64,000 bases of DNA from DAOTWP01 sp034435675 (GTDB lineage Bacteria; Chloroflexota; Anaerolineae; Aggregatilineales; Phototrophicaceae): positions 7,520 to 71,519 of the forward strand of contig DAOTWP010000382.1 of assembly GCA_034435675.1 (NCBI GenBank). Reading direction: 5' to 3'. The translations under genes and the position numbers were made by a program. The notes under the pieces are model-generated. The model was not told the origin of the DNA and did no database searches. It worked only from the letters and a program-made list of their open reading frames with translations. How positions within the stretch are numbered: position 1 is the stretch's first letter; the number at the start of each line of letters is the position of its first letter. Of this stretch, positions 31,874 to 41,053 are shown piece by piece.

Positions 31874-33307
31874 TTATACGCTGAGTTCCACAGCAGGCTG
31901 GTGTACCTGCGCGTGTATCGGCTCGCGTGCAATCCACCGCCCGCCCAGCAGCAGTGCCAGCCCGGCAGCCGCGTAAAGCACGAGCAGCGGCATATACGGG
32001 TAGTGGTAGCGCTGCTCGCCATGAAAGACCAGCGTGGTCAGCGTGAAGTAGACCGCAATGCCCAGCACGCCCCACAGCACCGGCGCACGCTGCCCCCGCA
32101 GCCGGTTGACCAGCGCCCACAGCAGATACAGGCTGCCTACAGCCATCAGCCCATAGTAGTAACCGTTGCTGATGACCTTAAGGACTTCAAAGACACGCTC
32201 TGCTCCGCTGTCAAGCTGTCCACGCGCATCGAGGCTGGAACGATTAGTTTCTAACCCCTGCGAGTCTGATTTGTACAGTTCCCAGAATTTAAGCGGCAGC
32301 AGCCGCAGCACGAAGCCGGGATTCTCACGCATAAAGGTCAGCGATTCGCGTTTGGCGTGATCGTCAAACGCAAGTTCTTCCAGATCCCACCAGCCCAGTT
32401 CAAGATACATGGCGTCATAATTGAGGTGACCGCCTGTGGCGAAAGGTCCATTGCCGACATAAAGGTTCAAGCCGGTAGAACTGTTGACGAAGATGAAACG
32501 GTCAAACACTGCGTAATTGCGCAGCAGCCAGGGGGTCAGCACCAGCCCGGCGATGAAATAAACGCCCACCCCGCGCAGCACGAGGTGCAGCAGGCGCGTC
32601 CGCCAGGGCAAATCGCGCTGGGTCAGCACCAGTGTCAGCAGAAAGATGCCGGGAACCAGCAGCACTTGTGTTTTCGTCAGCACCGCCAGCCCAAAGACCA
32701 GCCCCGCCGCTGCTATGTTAACGCGCGGGCTGCGAAAGGTGAGCAGCAGCATGCCCAACAGCAGCAGAAAGCCGGTCAGAACCTCGTTGACCACGACAGC
32801 AGTAAAGAAGATGCGATCCGGGTAGAGCGCCAGCAGCAGCAGCGTTAGTCCGGCGGCTGTCTCGGCGAAGGCTGTTCCGGCAAACGCTGTTTGCGCAAAT
32901 ACGCGCCGCGTCAGCCAGTAAACGACCAGCAGCTCCGCCGCTGCCAGCGCGATATTCAGCGCTTTTGCCAGCCCAACAGACGGACCAAACAGGGCAAACA
33001 GCGTCCCCAGCACTGCCGGATACCCAACGGGCCAATGGGCAGTCAGGTCGCCGTCGCGCACCGCCGGGTCCCCATGCCAGCGAAAGCCATCTCCCTGCGC
33101 AATGCCCACCGCCGCGTCGTAATACCAGGCGGAGTCGTTGACTGGCTGCACATTATAGGCGAACGCCCAGACAATGCGCAGCAGCAGCCCAACAGCAATA
33201 CAGGCGATGACGAATTCACGCCGCTGAAGCACTGCCCGAAACAGAGTGAACAGGCGATACACGCGGCGCGGCATCTCACTGGCAGGAGAAAAGGATTTGG
33301 CGACCAT
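31874..33307 (-). CDS. Membrane glycosyltransferase, GT39/ArnT-like
   Basis: 477-residue polytopic membrane protein. After the first helix it has NVQPVNDSAWYYDAAVGIAQ, with the Asp that GT-C enzymes use for catalysis, and HWPVGYPAVLGTLFALFGPS, and further helices down to the C-terminus. This matches the GT39/PMT_2 (dolichyl-phosphate mannose or undecaprenyl-P-sugar-dependent) family. It transfers a lipid-linked sugar to a surface acceptor on the outer side of the membrane. The ATG at 33307 with GGAG upstream is chosen over a longer frame. Divergent from a second glycosyltransferase, implying a surface-glycan function. Confidence 0.83.
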   Translation of the reverse strand: MVAKSFSPASEMPRRVYRLFTLFRAVLQRREFVIACIAVGLLLRIVWAFAYNVQPVNDSAWYYDAAVGIAQGDGFRWHGDPAVRDGDLTAHWPVGYPAVLGTLFALFGPSVGLAKALNIALAAAELLVVYWLTRRVFAQTAFAGTAFAETAAGLTLLLLALYPDRIFFTAVVVNEVLTGFLLLLGMLLLTFRSPRVNIAAAGLVFGLAVLTKTQVLLVPGIFLLTLVLTQRDLPWRTRLLHLVLRGVGVYFIAGLVLTPWLLRNYAVFDRFIFVNSSTGLNLYVGNGPFATGGHLNYDAMYLELGWWDLEELAFDDHAKRESLTFMRENPGFVLRLLPLKFWELYKSDSQGLETNRSSLDARGQLDSGAERVFEVLKVISNGYYYGLMAVGSLYLLWALVNRLRGQRAPVLWGVLGIAVYFTLTTLVFHGEQRYHYPYMPLLVLYAAAGLALLLGGRWIAREPIHAQVHQPAVELSV

Positions 33308-33537
33308 CCAGACAGCTCCATTGATAAGGACACTCAAGCAGCAAGATACATTATGGGGTAATAAGCACCTGCTGATTGTAGCAGTCTGCACCGCATCTCT
33401 GAACCGTAAACCGCAAAAATTCACGAACTTTTCGCAATTCAGCAGCACAGCACGACATGTATGCCCCGGTCTTGAAGCCGCATACAGCAGTCAGGTATGC
33501 TTGCATGTTGAAACAGGCACTACAAGGACACTCACCC

Positions 33538-34683
33538 ATGCCCTACCGTATTCTCTTTGTCGCCGCGCTGCACCACCCGGCAGAACTGGACGCTGCGCGT
33601 GCGACTGCGGCTGTTCGCGGCGACCCTGCGCCCTTGTTTCCGCCCAGCATGGCGCAGCATCACTGGGAAACCGAACTGCGGGCGCGCGGGCACACGCTGG
33701 AGGTGTTTTATCGCAACGTTCCCGCGCTGGGGCGTGCCAGCGCACAGCGCCACAGCCAGCGGCTGACGCCCGGCAAAATCGCCGCCGCGATTGCCCAGCG
33801 CATCCCGGCGCAGGCAAACCCCGATTACCAACTGCGCAACCGCCGTTTGACCGCGCAGGCGCGGCAGTTCCGCCCGGACGTGCTGTGGGTTATGGGCGAC
33901 AACCGCGAAATCTACCCCGAAACGCTGGCGCAAATCCGCCGCGAAACCGGCTGCAAGCTGCTGCTGGTCAGCGGGACCTCGCCGATTGTGTTCAGCAGCG
34001 CGGTGGAGCGCGCCGCCGCCCGGCTGGTTGACCTTGTGCTGGTCAGCGATTATTATCATGGCATTCAGTGGTTAGAACTGGGAGCAAAACGCATGGAGGT
34101 GCTGCCGCTGTCCGGTTGTGCGCCGCAGTTCCACCACCCCTACCCACTGACCGACAGCGAACGCGCCGCTTACACCTGTGATATCGCCTTTGTCGGCACG
34201 CTGGTGCCGGACACGCTCTACAGCCGCAGGGTGCAGGCGCTGGAAGCCCTGCGCGAGTTTGACCTGGGCATCTGGAGCGTCCACGATGTCCCCGCCCCGC
34301 TGCGTCCATATGTGCGCCCCGGCGCAAACGGCAAAAAACCCCTGGGCGAGGAAATGCTCAAAATCCTCAGCGCGGCGAAGCTGACCGTCAATACGCATGG
34401 CGATTTTGTCTTCTGGGGCGGCAATCTGCGCCTGTTCGAGTCAGCGGGCGTGGGCTGCGCGCAGCTTGTCGAGGATTTGCCCGGCGTGCGCGCATGGTTC
34501 CCGCCAGATACGATTATCACCTACCGCGACATGGACGACCTGCGCGAACAGGTGCGCTACTACCTGGCACACGATGCCGAACGGCAGGCGCTGGCAGACC
34601 GTGCCCGCACCCACGTTTACGCGCAGCACAGCTACGCGCAGCGCATGGCGCGGGCAGAAGCGTTGATTGCCGAATTGGGCTGA
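33538..34683 (+). CDS. Glycosyltransferase, CgeB/GT-B-like
   Basis: 381 residues. N-terminal Rossmann region (YRILFVAALHHPAEL, FRPDVLWVMGDNREI), a linker, then a second Rossmann domain with CDIAFVGTLVPDTLYSRRV, ILSAAKLTVNTHGDFVFWG and RLFESAGVGCAQLVED, the E-loop of GT-B retaining enzymes that recycles the nucleotide sugar donor. It resembles the Glyco_trans_1_2/CgeB family. AAGGA upstream fixes the ATG at 33538. Its convergent neighbour is a sugar or amino-sugar acyltransferase, consistent with surface-polysaccharide synthesis. Confidence 0.87.
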   Translation: MPYRILFVAALHHPAELDAARATAAVRGDPAPLFPPSMAQHHWETELRARGHTLEVFYRNVPALGRASAQRHSQRLTPGKIAAAIAQRIPAQANPDYQLRNRRLTAQARQFRPDVLWVMGDNREIYPETLAQIRRETGCKLLLVSGTSPIVFSSAVERAAARLVDLVLVSDYYHGIQWLELGAKRMEVLPLSGCAPQFHHPYPLTDSERAAYTCDIAFVGTLVPDTLYSRRVQALEALREFDLGIWSVHDVPAPLRPYVRPGANGKKPLGEEMLKILSAAKLTVNTHGDFVFWGGNLRLFESAGVGCAQLVEDLPGVRAWFPPDTIITYRDMDDLREQVRYYLAHDAERQALADRARTHVYAQHSYAQRMARAEALIAELG

Positions 34684-34699
34684 ACAGTTACGGCTCCGG

Positions 34700-35320
34700 T
34701 TATGGCTCTGGCGCGTATTCCGGCACGTTAGCGACATCGCCGATCACGCGCGCGGGGTTGCCCGCGACAATCGCCCCGGCGGGCACATCCTTTGTCACGA
34801 CCGCGCCCGCGCCGACCAGCGCATTCGCCCCGATGACCACGCCGGGCAGCAGCGTGGCATTCGCCCCAACTTTCGCGCCGGACTGCACATGCGCGCCCTT
34901 GAGCCGTTCCTTGACGCCGCGCGACAGTGGATAGCGGGCATTGGTAATCATCACGCCGGGTCCCAGCCAGCAGCCGCTTTCCAGAATGCTGTACTCAGGC
35001 ACGAAAACGCGGCTGTGAATGCGCACATGGTCGTGAACGGTTACATGGTGTTCGATGATGCTGCTCGTGCCGATGCTGACATGCGCGCCGATCTGATTCT
35101 GCTCGCGGATCATGACATGATGCCCGGTCTGGAACCCTGCGCCGATGCTGCTGCCTGCATAGATCACGGTGTGCGAACGGATCACGCAGCCCGCGCCCAG
35201 CACCAGTGGCAGGTCACCGGGAGCTGCGCCGCGCGGCGGCTCCCCCAGAATCGCAAACAGCCCGACCACCGCATCCGGCGGCAGGGTGACATTCGGGTAG
35301 ATATGACAGGATGGTGACAC
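34700..35320 (-). CDS. Left-handed beta-helix (hexapeptide repeat) acyltransferase
   Basis: 206 residues from a GTG at 35320 with GGGAGG upstream. The chain consists of (V/I/L)G-x4 hexapeptide repeats: AVVGLFAILGE, GCVIRSHTVIYAGSSIGAG, NQIGAHVSIGTSSIIEHHV, then KVGANATLLPGVVIGANALV and the closing GAGAVVTKDVPAGAIVAGNP, a signature of sugar O- and N-acetyltransferases such as WbbJ/WlbB. It would transfer an acyl group to a UDP-sugar in surface-glycan synthesis. Convergent with the CgeB-like gene. Confidence 0.9.
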   Translation of the reverse strand: MSPSCHIYPNVTLPPDAVVGLFAILGEPPRGAAPGDLPLVLGAGCVIRSHTVIYAGSSIGAGFQTGHHVMIREQNQIGAHVSIGTSSIIEHHVTVHDHVRIHSRVFVPEYSILESGCWLGPGVMITNARYPLSRGVKERLKGAHVQSGAKVGANATLLPGVVIGANALVGAGAVVTKDVPAGAIVAGNPARVIGDVANVPEYAPEP

Positions 35321-35369
35321 GCAAAACCTCCCTTGCATACAGGATAGATACCCAGGCGCACCGCGACTG

Positions 35370-36332
35370 TCACAGCGCACCCCGCTGCCGCAGCAGCCGC
35401 GCCGCCAGCCGCAGAAATGCCCAAGTGAACAGGGCATAAAGCGCCGCCGCCAGCAGCAGGGCAGCCCCGATACTCGCGCCAACCAAAACGATCACAGGAA
35501 CATTCACCAGCATAATCGCGACCAGCCCGGCGCTCAGCAGCGTGCCGTTGTCCAGCAGCGTGACTGCCAACCCCATAGTCAACAGGTCATATGCCGCCAG
35601 CCCGATGGTGTCAAATGCGCCGCCATTTGTCCCCGAAACATCGAACAGATACGGGCGCAGCAGCACCGTAAAGACCACAAAAATCAGCGCGCTCGCCAGC
35701 AACAGCGCTGCCGTGCGCAAAATCAGCCCCAACGCAAAATTGAGTGCCGGGCTGAATGTCAGCATGCCTGCCATAACGCCCGCTGCTGCGGTGAAGTACA
35801 GATTGGCGCGGGTGAACAGCCACAAACAACCTGCCGCCAGCACCAGCCCCACCAGCAGCCCGCCGCATAGGGCGTCTGTGAATGACAGCAGTGAAAACGC
35901 CGCCAGCACCGCGATCCCCAGCATGAGCAGCCCAAAACGCAGCAGAAACAGGGTCAGATAGGCATCGCGCCGCAGGTCGATTGTCGCCCACCAGCCGCTG
36001 CGCACCAGCACATCGGCGTCAATGCCAGTCATGAGCAGCGTATCCCAGCGTTCGCCGCGTTTTTCTTGCAGCAGCCCGCCGCTTGCTGCCAGCAGCACAC
36101 GCCATTGCAGCCACAAACTATACAACAGCACGCCAACCGCCGGGATGACCAGCGGTGCACTGGCAATCACCAGTACAAACGCCCCGGCAAACCCTACAAT
36201 CACCATCAGGATCAGCAGAATGCCCCACCCGCGCGCCAGCGGCGCGTCTCGCTGGCGTGCCTGCCGCCGCAGTTCCCATGCATACAGTGCCGGTGCTGTG
36301 GCACTTTTATCAAACTGCCGCCAGAGGCGCAT
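35370..36332 (-). CDS. Polytopic membrane protein, unknown function
   Basis: 320 residues with about eight to nine transmembrane segments: 34-62 (GILLILMVIVGFAGAFVLVI), 66-80, 132-150, 158-175, 180-200, 205-225, 245-290, 290-310. A cytoplasmic loop holds LLQEKRGERWDTLLMTGIDA, similar to the coupling segments of ABC-2 permeases or DUF-type membrane proteins, but no ATPase is adjacent. AAAGG seven bases before the ATG at 36332 fixes the start. The acyltransferase starts 49 bp after its stop on the same strand, and the two may be cotranscribed. Confidence 0.65.
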   Translation of the reverse strand: MRLWRQFDKSATAPALYAWELRRQARQRDAPLARGWGILLILMVIVGFAGAFVLVIASAPLVIPAVGVLLYSLWLQWRVLLAASGGLLQEKRGERWDTLLMTGIDADVLVRSGWWATIDLRRDAYLTLFLLRFGLLMLGIAVLAAFSLLSFTDALCGGLLVGLVLAAGCLWLFTRANLYFTAAAGVMAGMLTFSPALNFALGLILRTAALLLASALIFVVFTVLLRPYLFDVSGTNGGAFDTIGLAAYDLLTMGLAVTLLDNGTLLSAGLVAIMLVNVPVIVLVGASIGAALLLAAALYALFTWAFLRLAARLLRQRGAL

Positions 36333-36741
36333 AGGCTGCCTTTCGTTTCTTCCAACCCGATTATTATCCTGTGGGCGCAGCGGAATTGGAAGTAACGTCC
36401 TTGAATCAGTACACGGTGTGTGGGCAAACCGGCGTGACAAAGCTCACCAGCGCAGTGATGACAGCGTGCCTTGCGCAGACTGCCCCGCGCGGCTTATAAA
36501 CATTCGGCGGGGTTTGTGCACTGTGTCGAAAAAAAGTGGCGAACATTGCGGCGCAGTGTCCAATCGCGCGACAAATTCCCGATTTACACTGAATGGGGCA
36601 AAGTTCCAGCGGACTTGTTATAATCTGGGACGTAGGGACATCCGGCCTGGTCGGATGTGTGGGCGAGCTGTACCGCTGCCCGCAGCCTATGCCGAACCTT
36701 CACCTCAAAAGTAGTGGTCTTGTTCATGGAGGATATCTGCT
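36333..36741 (+). promoter_or_regulatory. livK promoter and structured 5' leader
   Basis: A 409-bp divergent gap. TATAAT at 36619-36624, with TG one base upstream (TGtTATAAT, extended -10), is the livK promoter. The transcript would have a 110-nt leader with a perfect 7-bp hairpin, ACATCCG/CGGATGT at 36638-36658, and a GGGC/GCCC stem just after it. A GGAGG ribosome site lies at 36728-36732. No open reading frame is credible in the gap. Confidence 0.5.
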
Positions 36742-38049
36742 ATGCGTAAAGTGTTGTTTGTACTGCTGCTGATTTGCGCATTGTCGCTGGGCGTCGTCGG
36801 CGCGCAGGACGCTGAGCCAATTCGCATTGGCATCCTGACCGACCTTTCGGGCTGGCTGTCCATTTATGGCGTGGAACAGATTAACGGCTTCCAGCTTGGG
36901 CTGGTTTATGCTGCCGGGTTGGATCCCGCCAACTACGAGACCATCGAAGATGCGATGGCGGATGTCACCGTCGCGGGTCGCCCGATTGAACTCGTGATTC
37001 AGGACTACGGCAGCGAAAATCCGGCGGCAGACGCCGATAACGCCGTCGCCGGGGCACGCGAACTGGTCGAGTCCGAATTTGTGGACATCGTCGTTGGCAC
37101 GCCCAACAGCGGTGCGGCAGTCGCCGTGCAGGCGTTGATGGGTCCCGATAATTACGACACGATCTTCATGGCAGGACCTGCTGCTGCGCCGACGCTTACG
37201 GGCGAAACCTTTAACCTGAACACCTTCCGTGTGTGCCGCAACACCGACCAGGACGCGCTGGCATTCGCCACAATTGCCGACCAGTTCGGCACCAACTACG
37301 TCATTCTGGCAGTTGACACGGCGTTCGGGCGCGGTACCGCTGCGGCATTCGAAACGGCGTTGGGCGCGCGCGGCATCACTTTCGTCGCCCCGACCATCTA
37401 TGCTCCGTCCGAAACCACCGACTTCACGCCATACTTGCAGCAGGTACTGGACAGTGGTGCCGACACGCTCATCCAGATCTGGGCAGGCGCGGGCGCTGTG
37501 GCACTGACGCAGCAGACGGTTGAACTGGGTGTTGCCGAACGCATGAATGTTGTCGGTGGCACGAACAGCAATGACATCGTCGCCGCCGTGCCGCCGCTGG
37601 AAGGCAGCGTTGCCTATATCGTCTACAACTACACCCTGCCGGACACCGAAATCAACACCTGGATGACCGACGCGCACCTGAAATTCTTCACCAACCCGGT
37701 CACCGGCGCGCCGGATGTGCCCGACCTGTTCACCGAATGCTCCTTCGCCAGCGCACAGGCGCTCTATCTGGGGCTGGAAGCCACCGAAGGCGACCCGCTG
37801 CCTGAGTCGATGATCCCGGCGCTGGAAGGGCTGACCTGGGAAGGTCCGAAGGGCACGTACTTCATCCGTCCGGGTGACCATCAGACACTCGCTCCGCTGT
37901 ACATCATCCGCTTCCTGGGCGTGGGCGAAGACGGTCTGCCGCAGTACGAACTGATCGCGGAGGTGAGCGCAGAAGAAGCCGCACCGCCGTGCCGCCTGGT
38001 AGATCCATTTGCCGAGCGCTGCGAAATGAATGAGATGGGCGGGGAATAA
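36742..38049 (+). CDS. livK: ABC transporter substrate-binding protein, branched-chain amino-acid type
   Basis: 435-residue periplasmic-type binding protein with a signal peptide (MRKVLFVLLLICALSLGVV, VVGAQ). The type I periplasmic-binding fold is visible: IRIGILTDLSGWLSIYGVE, ADADNAVAGARELVESEFV, YVILAVDTAFGRGTAAAFE, TTDFTPYLQQVLDSGADTL and a C-terminal PPCRLVDPF. It delivers leucine/isoleucine/valine, urea, amides or a related ligand to the LivHMGF permease, but the ligand is not readable from sequence. First gene of the liv operon, with the promoter at 36619. Confidence 0.9.
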   Translation: MRKVLFVLLLICALSLGVVGAQDAEPIRIGILTDLSGWLSIYGVEQINGFQLGLVYAAGLDPANYETIEDAMADVTVAGRPIELVIQDYGSENPAADADNAVAGARELVESEFVDIVVGTPNSGAAVAVQALMGPDNYDTIFMAGPAAAPTLTGETFNLNTFRVCRNTDQDALAFATIADQFGTNYVILAVDTAFGRGTAAAFETALGARGITFVAPTIYAPSETTDFTPYLQQVLDSGADTLIQIWAGAGAVALTQQTVELGVAERMNVVGGTNSNDIVAAVPPLEGSVAYIVYNYTLPDTEINTWMTDAHLKFFTNPVTGAPDVPDLFTECSFASAQALYLGLEATEGDPLPESMIPALEGLTWEGPKGTYFIRPGDHQTLAPLYIIRFLGVGEDGLPQYELIAEVSAEEAAPPCRLVDPFAERCEMNEMGGE

Positions 38050-38253
38050 GTTTCCCCGCGTCTGGACAGGGGGCGACGCAACACATCGCCCCCTGCTGCC
38101 TACCCGGCTGCCGTCTGCTGTGCAGGGGCGCAGCCGGCTTTCCCCCAGTGGGGAAACGCTTGAATAAACTCGGAACTTTCGCCTGCTGAGCAAATGCTTG
38201 CCTGAACCAGGGAAATTAATCGGCTTATCCGCAGACAGCATACAGGCGAAAGT
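38041..38253 (+). other. Hairpin-rich gap between livK and livG
   Basis: Five inverted repeats in 213 nt: GGGGAA/TTCCCC at 38041-38057; AGGGGGCG/CGCCCCCT at 38068-38094; CCGGCTGC/GCAGCCGG at about 38104-38137; TTTCCCC/GGGGAAA at 38139-38156; and ACTTTCGCCTG/CAGGCGAAAGT at 38175-38253 with a 57-nt loop. None is followed by a T run. Such a gap often protects or weakens transcription between a binding-protein gene and its permease genes, giving more LivK than LivGFHM; a structured regulatory RNA is also possible. Confidence 0.6.
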
Positions 38254-38293
38254 CCTGATACAGATAATTTCTCATCATCTCTGGAAAACTAAA

Positions 38294-39082
38294 ATGACTG
38301 ACGTTATTCTGGAAGCCCGGGACCTGCGCAAACAGTTTGGCGGGCTGGTCGCAGTGGACGGCGTCAGCCTGAGCGTCCAGCGCGGCAGTGTCCACAGCAT
38401 CATTGGACCCAATGGGGCAGGCAAAACAACCTTCTTTAACCTGCTGACCGGCAAATACAAGCCCAATACCGGCACTGTAGTGTTTAAAGGGCAGGACATC
38501 ACCCATCTGCCAGTTCACAGACGAGCGCATCTAGGATTAGGGCGTTCGTTCCAGATTACCAACATTTTCCCCAACCTGACCGTCCTCGAAAATGTCCGGC
38601 TGGCAGTGCAGGCACTTAGCAAGGTGAACTTCCGCATGTATCGCGGTGCCGACAGCTACCGGCAGTTCATTGAGCGCGCTTATGAAGCACTGGCGCTGGT
38701 GGGCTTAAGCGGCGAGGCAATGCAGCTCGCCTCCACCCTGCCGCACGGCGGCAAGCGCAAACTTGAGTTGGCGATTCTGCTGGCGCCCGACCCGGACGTG
38801 CTGCTGCTGGACGAACCCACAGCGGGCATGGCGTCCGAACAGGTGCCGGAACTGCTGCACACGATTGATGCGATCCGCCGGGCAGGTAACAAAACGATTG
38901 TGCTGGTGGAACATAACATGAATGTGGTCATGGGCATCAGCGACATCATTACCGTGATGAACCTCGGCAAGCGGCTGGCAGAAGGCACGCCCGCCGAAAT
39001 CGCCGCTAACCAGATCGTCCAGCGCGTTTATCTGGGTGAACTGTATGATTTGTCCGAAGTCGGAGGCGCGCATGGCAGCTAA
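38294..39082 (+). CDS. livG: ABC transporter ATPase LivG
   Basis: 262-residue ATPase. Walker A GPNGAGKT at about 38-45, a Q-loop, a signature LPHGGKRKLEL in place of the usual LSHGEQRQLEI, and Walker B VLLLDEPTAG followed by a D-loop and a His. The C-terminal part (EGTPAEIAANQIVQRVYLGE) is typical of LivG. It energises import with LivF. The start at ATG 38294 has only a weak ribosome site, and coding overlaps LivF by 11 bp, implying coupled translation. Confidence 0.94.
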   Translation: MTDVILEARDLRKQFGGLVAVDGVSLSVQRGSVHSIIGPNGAGKTTFFNLLTGKYKPNTGTVVFKGQDITHLPVHRRAHLGLGRSFQITNIFPNLTVLENVRLAVQALSKVNFRMYRGADSYRQFIERAYEALALVGLSGEAMQLASTLPHGGKRKLELAILLAPDPDVLLLDEPTAGMASEQVPELLHTIDAIRRAGNKTIVLVEHNMNVVMGISDIITVMNLGKRLAEGTPAEIAANQIVQRVYLGELYDLSEVGGAHGS

Positions 39083-39788
39083 CGGCGATATCCTGCTGCG
39101 GGTAGATCACATTCACACGTTTATCGGGCAGTTTCACATTCTGGAGGGCGTGTCTGTTGAAGTCCCGCGCGGCAGCATTACGGTACTGCTGGGGCGCAAC
39201 GGCGCGGGCAAAACCACGACGCTGCGCAGCATTATGGGCATTACCCCGCCTGCTCAAGGCGCTATTGTATTTGATGGCGTATCGCTGGTGGGCAAACGTC
39301 CTTTTGCCATCGCGCAGATGGGCATCGGCTATGTGCCGGAACACCGGGCGATTTTCAAGGGGCTGACGGTGCGCGAAAATCTGGAAGTTGCCAGACGCCA
39401 GCGCGATGACCTTGAAAAACGGCTGGATTTCATCTTTGACATCTTCCCCGACCTCAAACGCCTGTATCACCTCGACGGCGGGCAGCTTTCTGGCGGGCAG
39501 CAGCAGATGCTGGCGGTGGCGCGTGCGCTCGTCCCGGATAACATACTGCTGCTGATTGACGAACCCAGCGAAGGTCTCGCGCCGGTCATTATTGAACAGA
39601 TGATGGAAGCGATTCGGCGGCTTTCCGCGCAGACGACGGTGCTGCTGGTGGAGCAGAATTTCCGCGTTGCCAGCCAGCTTGCCGACCGCTATGTGATTAT
39701 TGACGACGGGCACAGTGTTACACGGGGGTTGATACCGGAACTGGTGGCTGACCCGGCACTCATTCAGAAATATCTTGGGGTGGCATGA
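39072..39788 (+). CDS. livF: ABC transporter ATPase LivF
   Basis: 238-residue ATPase with Walker A GRNGAGKTTTLRSIMG, signature LSGGQQQMLAVARAL and Walker B ILLLIDEPSEGLAPVI, typical of LivF. It pairs with LivG on the inner face of the LivHM permease. Start ATG at 39072 with GGAGG five bases upstream; its stop overlaps the livH start in ATGATGA. Confidence 0.95.
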   Translation: MAANGDILLRVDHIHTFIGQFHILEGVSVEVPRGSITVLLGRNGAGKTTTLRSIMGITPPAQGAIVFDGVSLVGKRPFAIAQMGIGYVPEHRAIFKGLTVRENLEVARRQRDDLEKRLDFIFDIFPDLKRLYHLDGGQLSGGQQQMLAVARALVPDNILLLIDEPSEGLAPVIIEQMMEAIRRLSAQTTVLLVEQNFRVASQLADRYVIIDDGHSVTRGLIPELVADPALIQKYLGVA

Positions 39789-41050
39789 TGAGCGAACAGA
39801 GTTCGGGCGCACAACGCTCACTGAGGCAGCAGTTTCCTTTTCTCAACATCCAGTCCACCCCGGCTCTGGTGGCGCTGCTGATTATCGGGCTGCTGCTGTT
39901 TGCGCTGCTGGCAGCCAACGGCGATCTGGGCAGCTTTGGGCTGACCGTCACTTCCGGCTTGTTTCGCGCGATGCTGTTGTTTCTCGTCGCTTCCGGGCTG
40001 TCAATCATCTTCGGGCTGATGGATGTGCTCAACTTCGCGCAGGGGTCGCTGTTCATGATCGGCGCGTATATCACGCTCGATTATGTACATCCTAACCTGC
40101 CGGTCGGTCTGTCGCCGCTGGCGAACTCGTTCCCGACTGAAAGCCTGCTGTTCCTGATCTGCATCGGCGTGGTGGTCTATTTCACGCTGCGCAGCCTGGA
40201 AACGCTGCGCAACCTGTCGCCCGTGTACGGTGAGCGCTGGCTGCAAGTGCTGTTTGTGGTCACGCTGCTTGTGGCAATGATCTACGGCGATGGCGTGGTG
40301 GGCAGCATTGTGGATCCCAATCTTCGCGTGCTGATTGCGCTGCTCAGCGCGGCGCTGGTCGGGGCGGCACTGGGCGTGGTGCTGGAACGTGGGCTGCTGC
40401 GCCCGCTGTACGCCCGCCCGATTTTCCAGCTTGTGCTCACCTTCGGGGTTGCCATTGTCTTCGGTGAACTGGCGCGTGCCATCTGGGGCACTGCGGCGCA
40501 GACATGGTTACAGCCGTTTGCGCTGTTCAATTCCAGTGTCAACGATACCAGCACCTATTTTGTGCTCTTTGGTCAGCGCTTCAGCATCTATCGGCTGTTC
40601 ATCATCTTCGTTGGCTTTTTGCTGATGGTGCTGGTGATTCTGCTGCTGCGCCGCACGCGCACAGGCATTGTCATCCGCGCGGGCGTGGAAGACAGTGCGA
40701 TGGTCGAGGCGCTGGGCATCAACGTTCGGCTGGTGTTTACGCTGGTCTTTACGCTGGGCTGCGCCGTCGCCGCGCTGGGCGGCGGGGTTGCTGCACCGTT
40801 TCTGGGGGTCAATCTCGGTCTGGGCAACGCCTTCCTGCTGCAAGCGATTGCGGTGGTGGTGCTGGGCGGGCTGGGCAGTTACGAAGGGACGGCAGTCGGC
40901 AGCATTCTGGTTGGGCTGGCAGTCGCAGTCGTCACCGATTTCACGGCACAGGCGTCCATTAACCAGCCGGTCTGGGGCAGCATTACGCCCATGCTCCTGC
41001 TGATTCTGGTGCTGCTGCTGCGTCCAAGCGGGTTGTTTGGGAAGGAATAG
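39785..41050 (+). CDS. livH: ABC transporter permease LivH (long form)
   Basis: 421-residue permease, about 110 residues longer than typical LivH (roughly 300). The family core is recognisable: LFRAMLLFLVASGLSIIFGLMDVLNFAQGSLFMIGAY, then GLLRPLYARPIFQLVLTFGVA, RAGVEDSAMVEALGINV and LGGLGSYEGTAVGSILVGL with C-terminal LLRPSGLFGKE. The additional length lies in an N-terminal soluble tail and an extra segment near residues 105-190 with its own helices (LLFLICIGVVVYFTLRS, LFVVTLLVAMIYGDG). It overlaps livF by four bases and is four bases from livM. Confidence 0.9.
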   Translation: MMSEQSSGAQRSLRQQFPFLNIQSTPALVALLIIGLLLFALLAANGDLGSFGLTVTSGLFRAMLLFLVASGLSIIFGLMDVLNFAQGSLFMIGAYITLDYVHPNLPVGLSPLANSFPTESLLFLICIGVVVYFTLRSLETLRNLSPVYGERWLQVLFVVTLLVAMIYGDGVVGSIVDPNLRVLIALLSAALVGAALGVVLERGLLRPLYARPIFQLVLTFGVAIVFGELARAIWGTAAQTWLQPFALFNSSVNDTSTYFVLFGQRFSIYRLFIIFVGFLLMVLVILLLRRTRTGIVIRAGVEDSAMVEALGINVRLVFTLVFTLGCAVAALGGGVAAPFLGVNLGLGNAFLLQAIAVVVLGGLGSYEGTAVGSILVGLAVAVVTDFTAQASINQPVWGSITPMLLLILVLLLRPSGLFGKE

Positions 41051-41053
41051 ACC

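Noticed and set aside
36724..38241. 505-codon frame antisense to livK
   Set aside because: livK has a signal peptide, promoter and operon context; the antisense frame does not resemble any protein.
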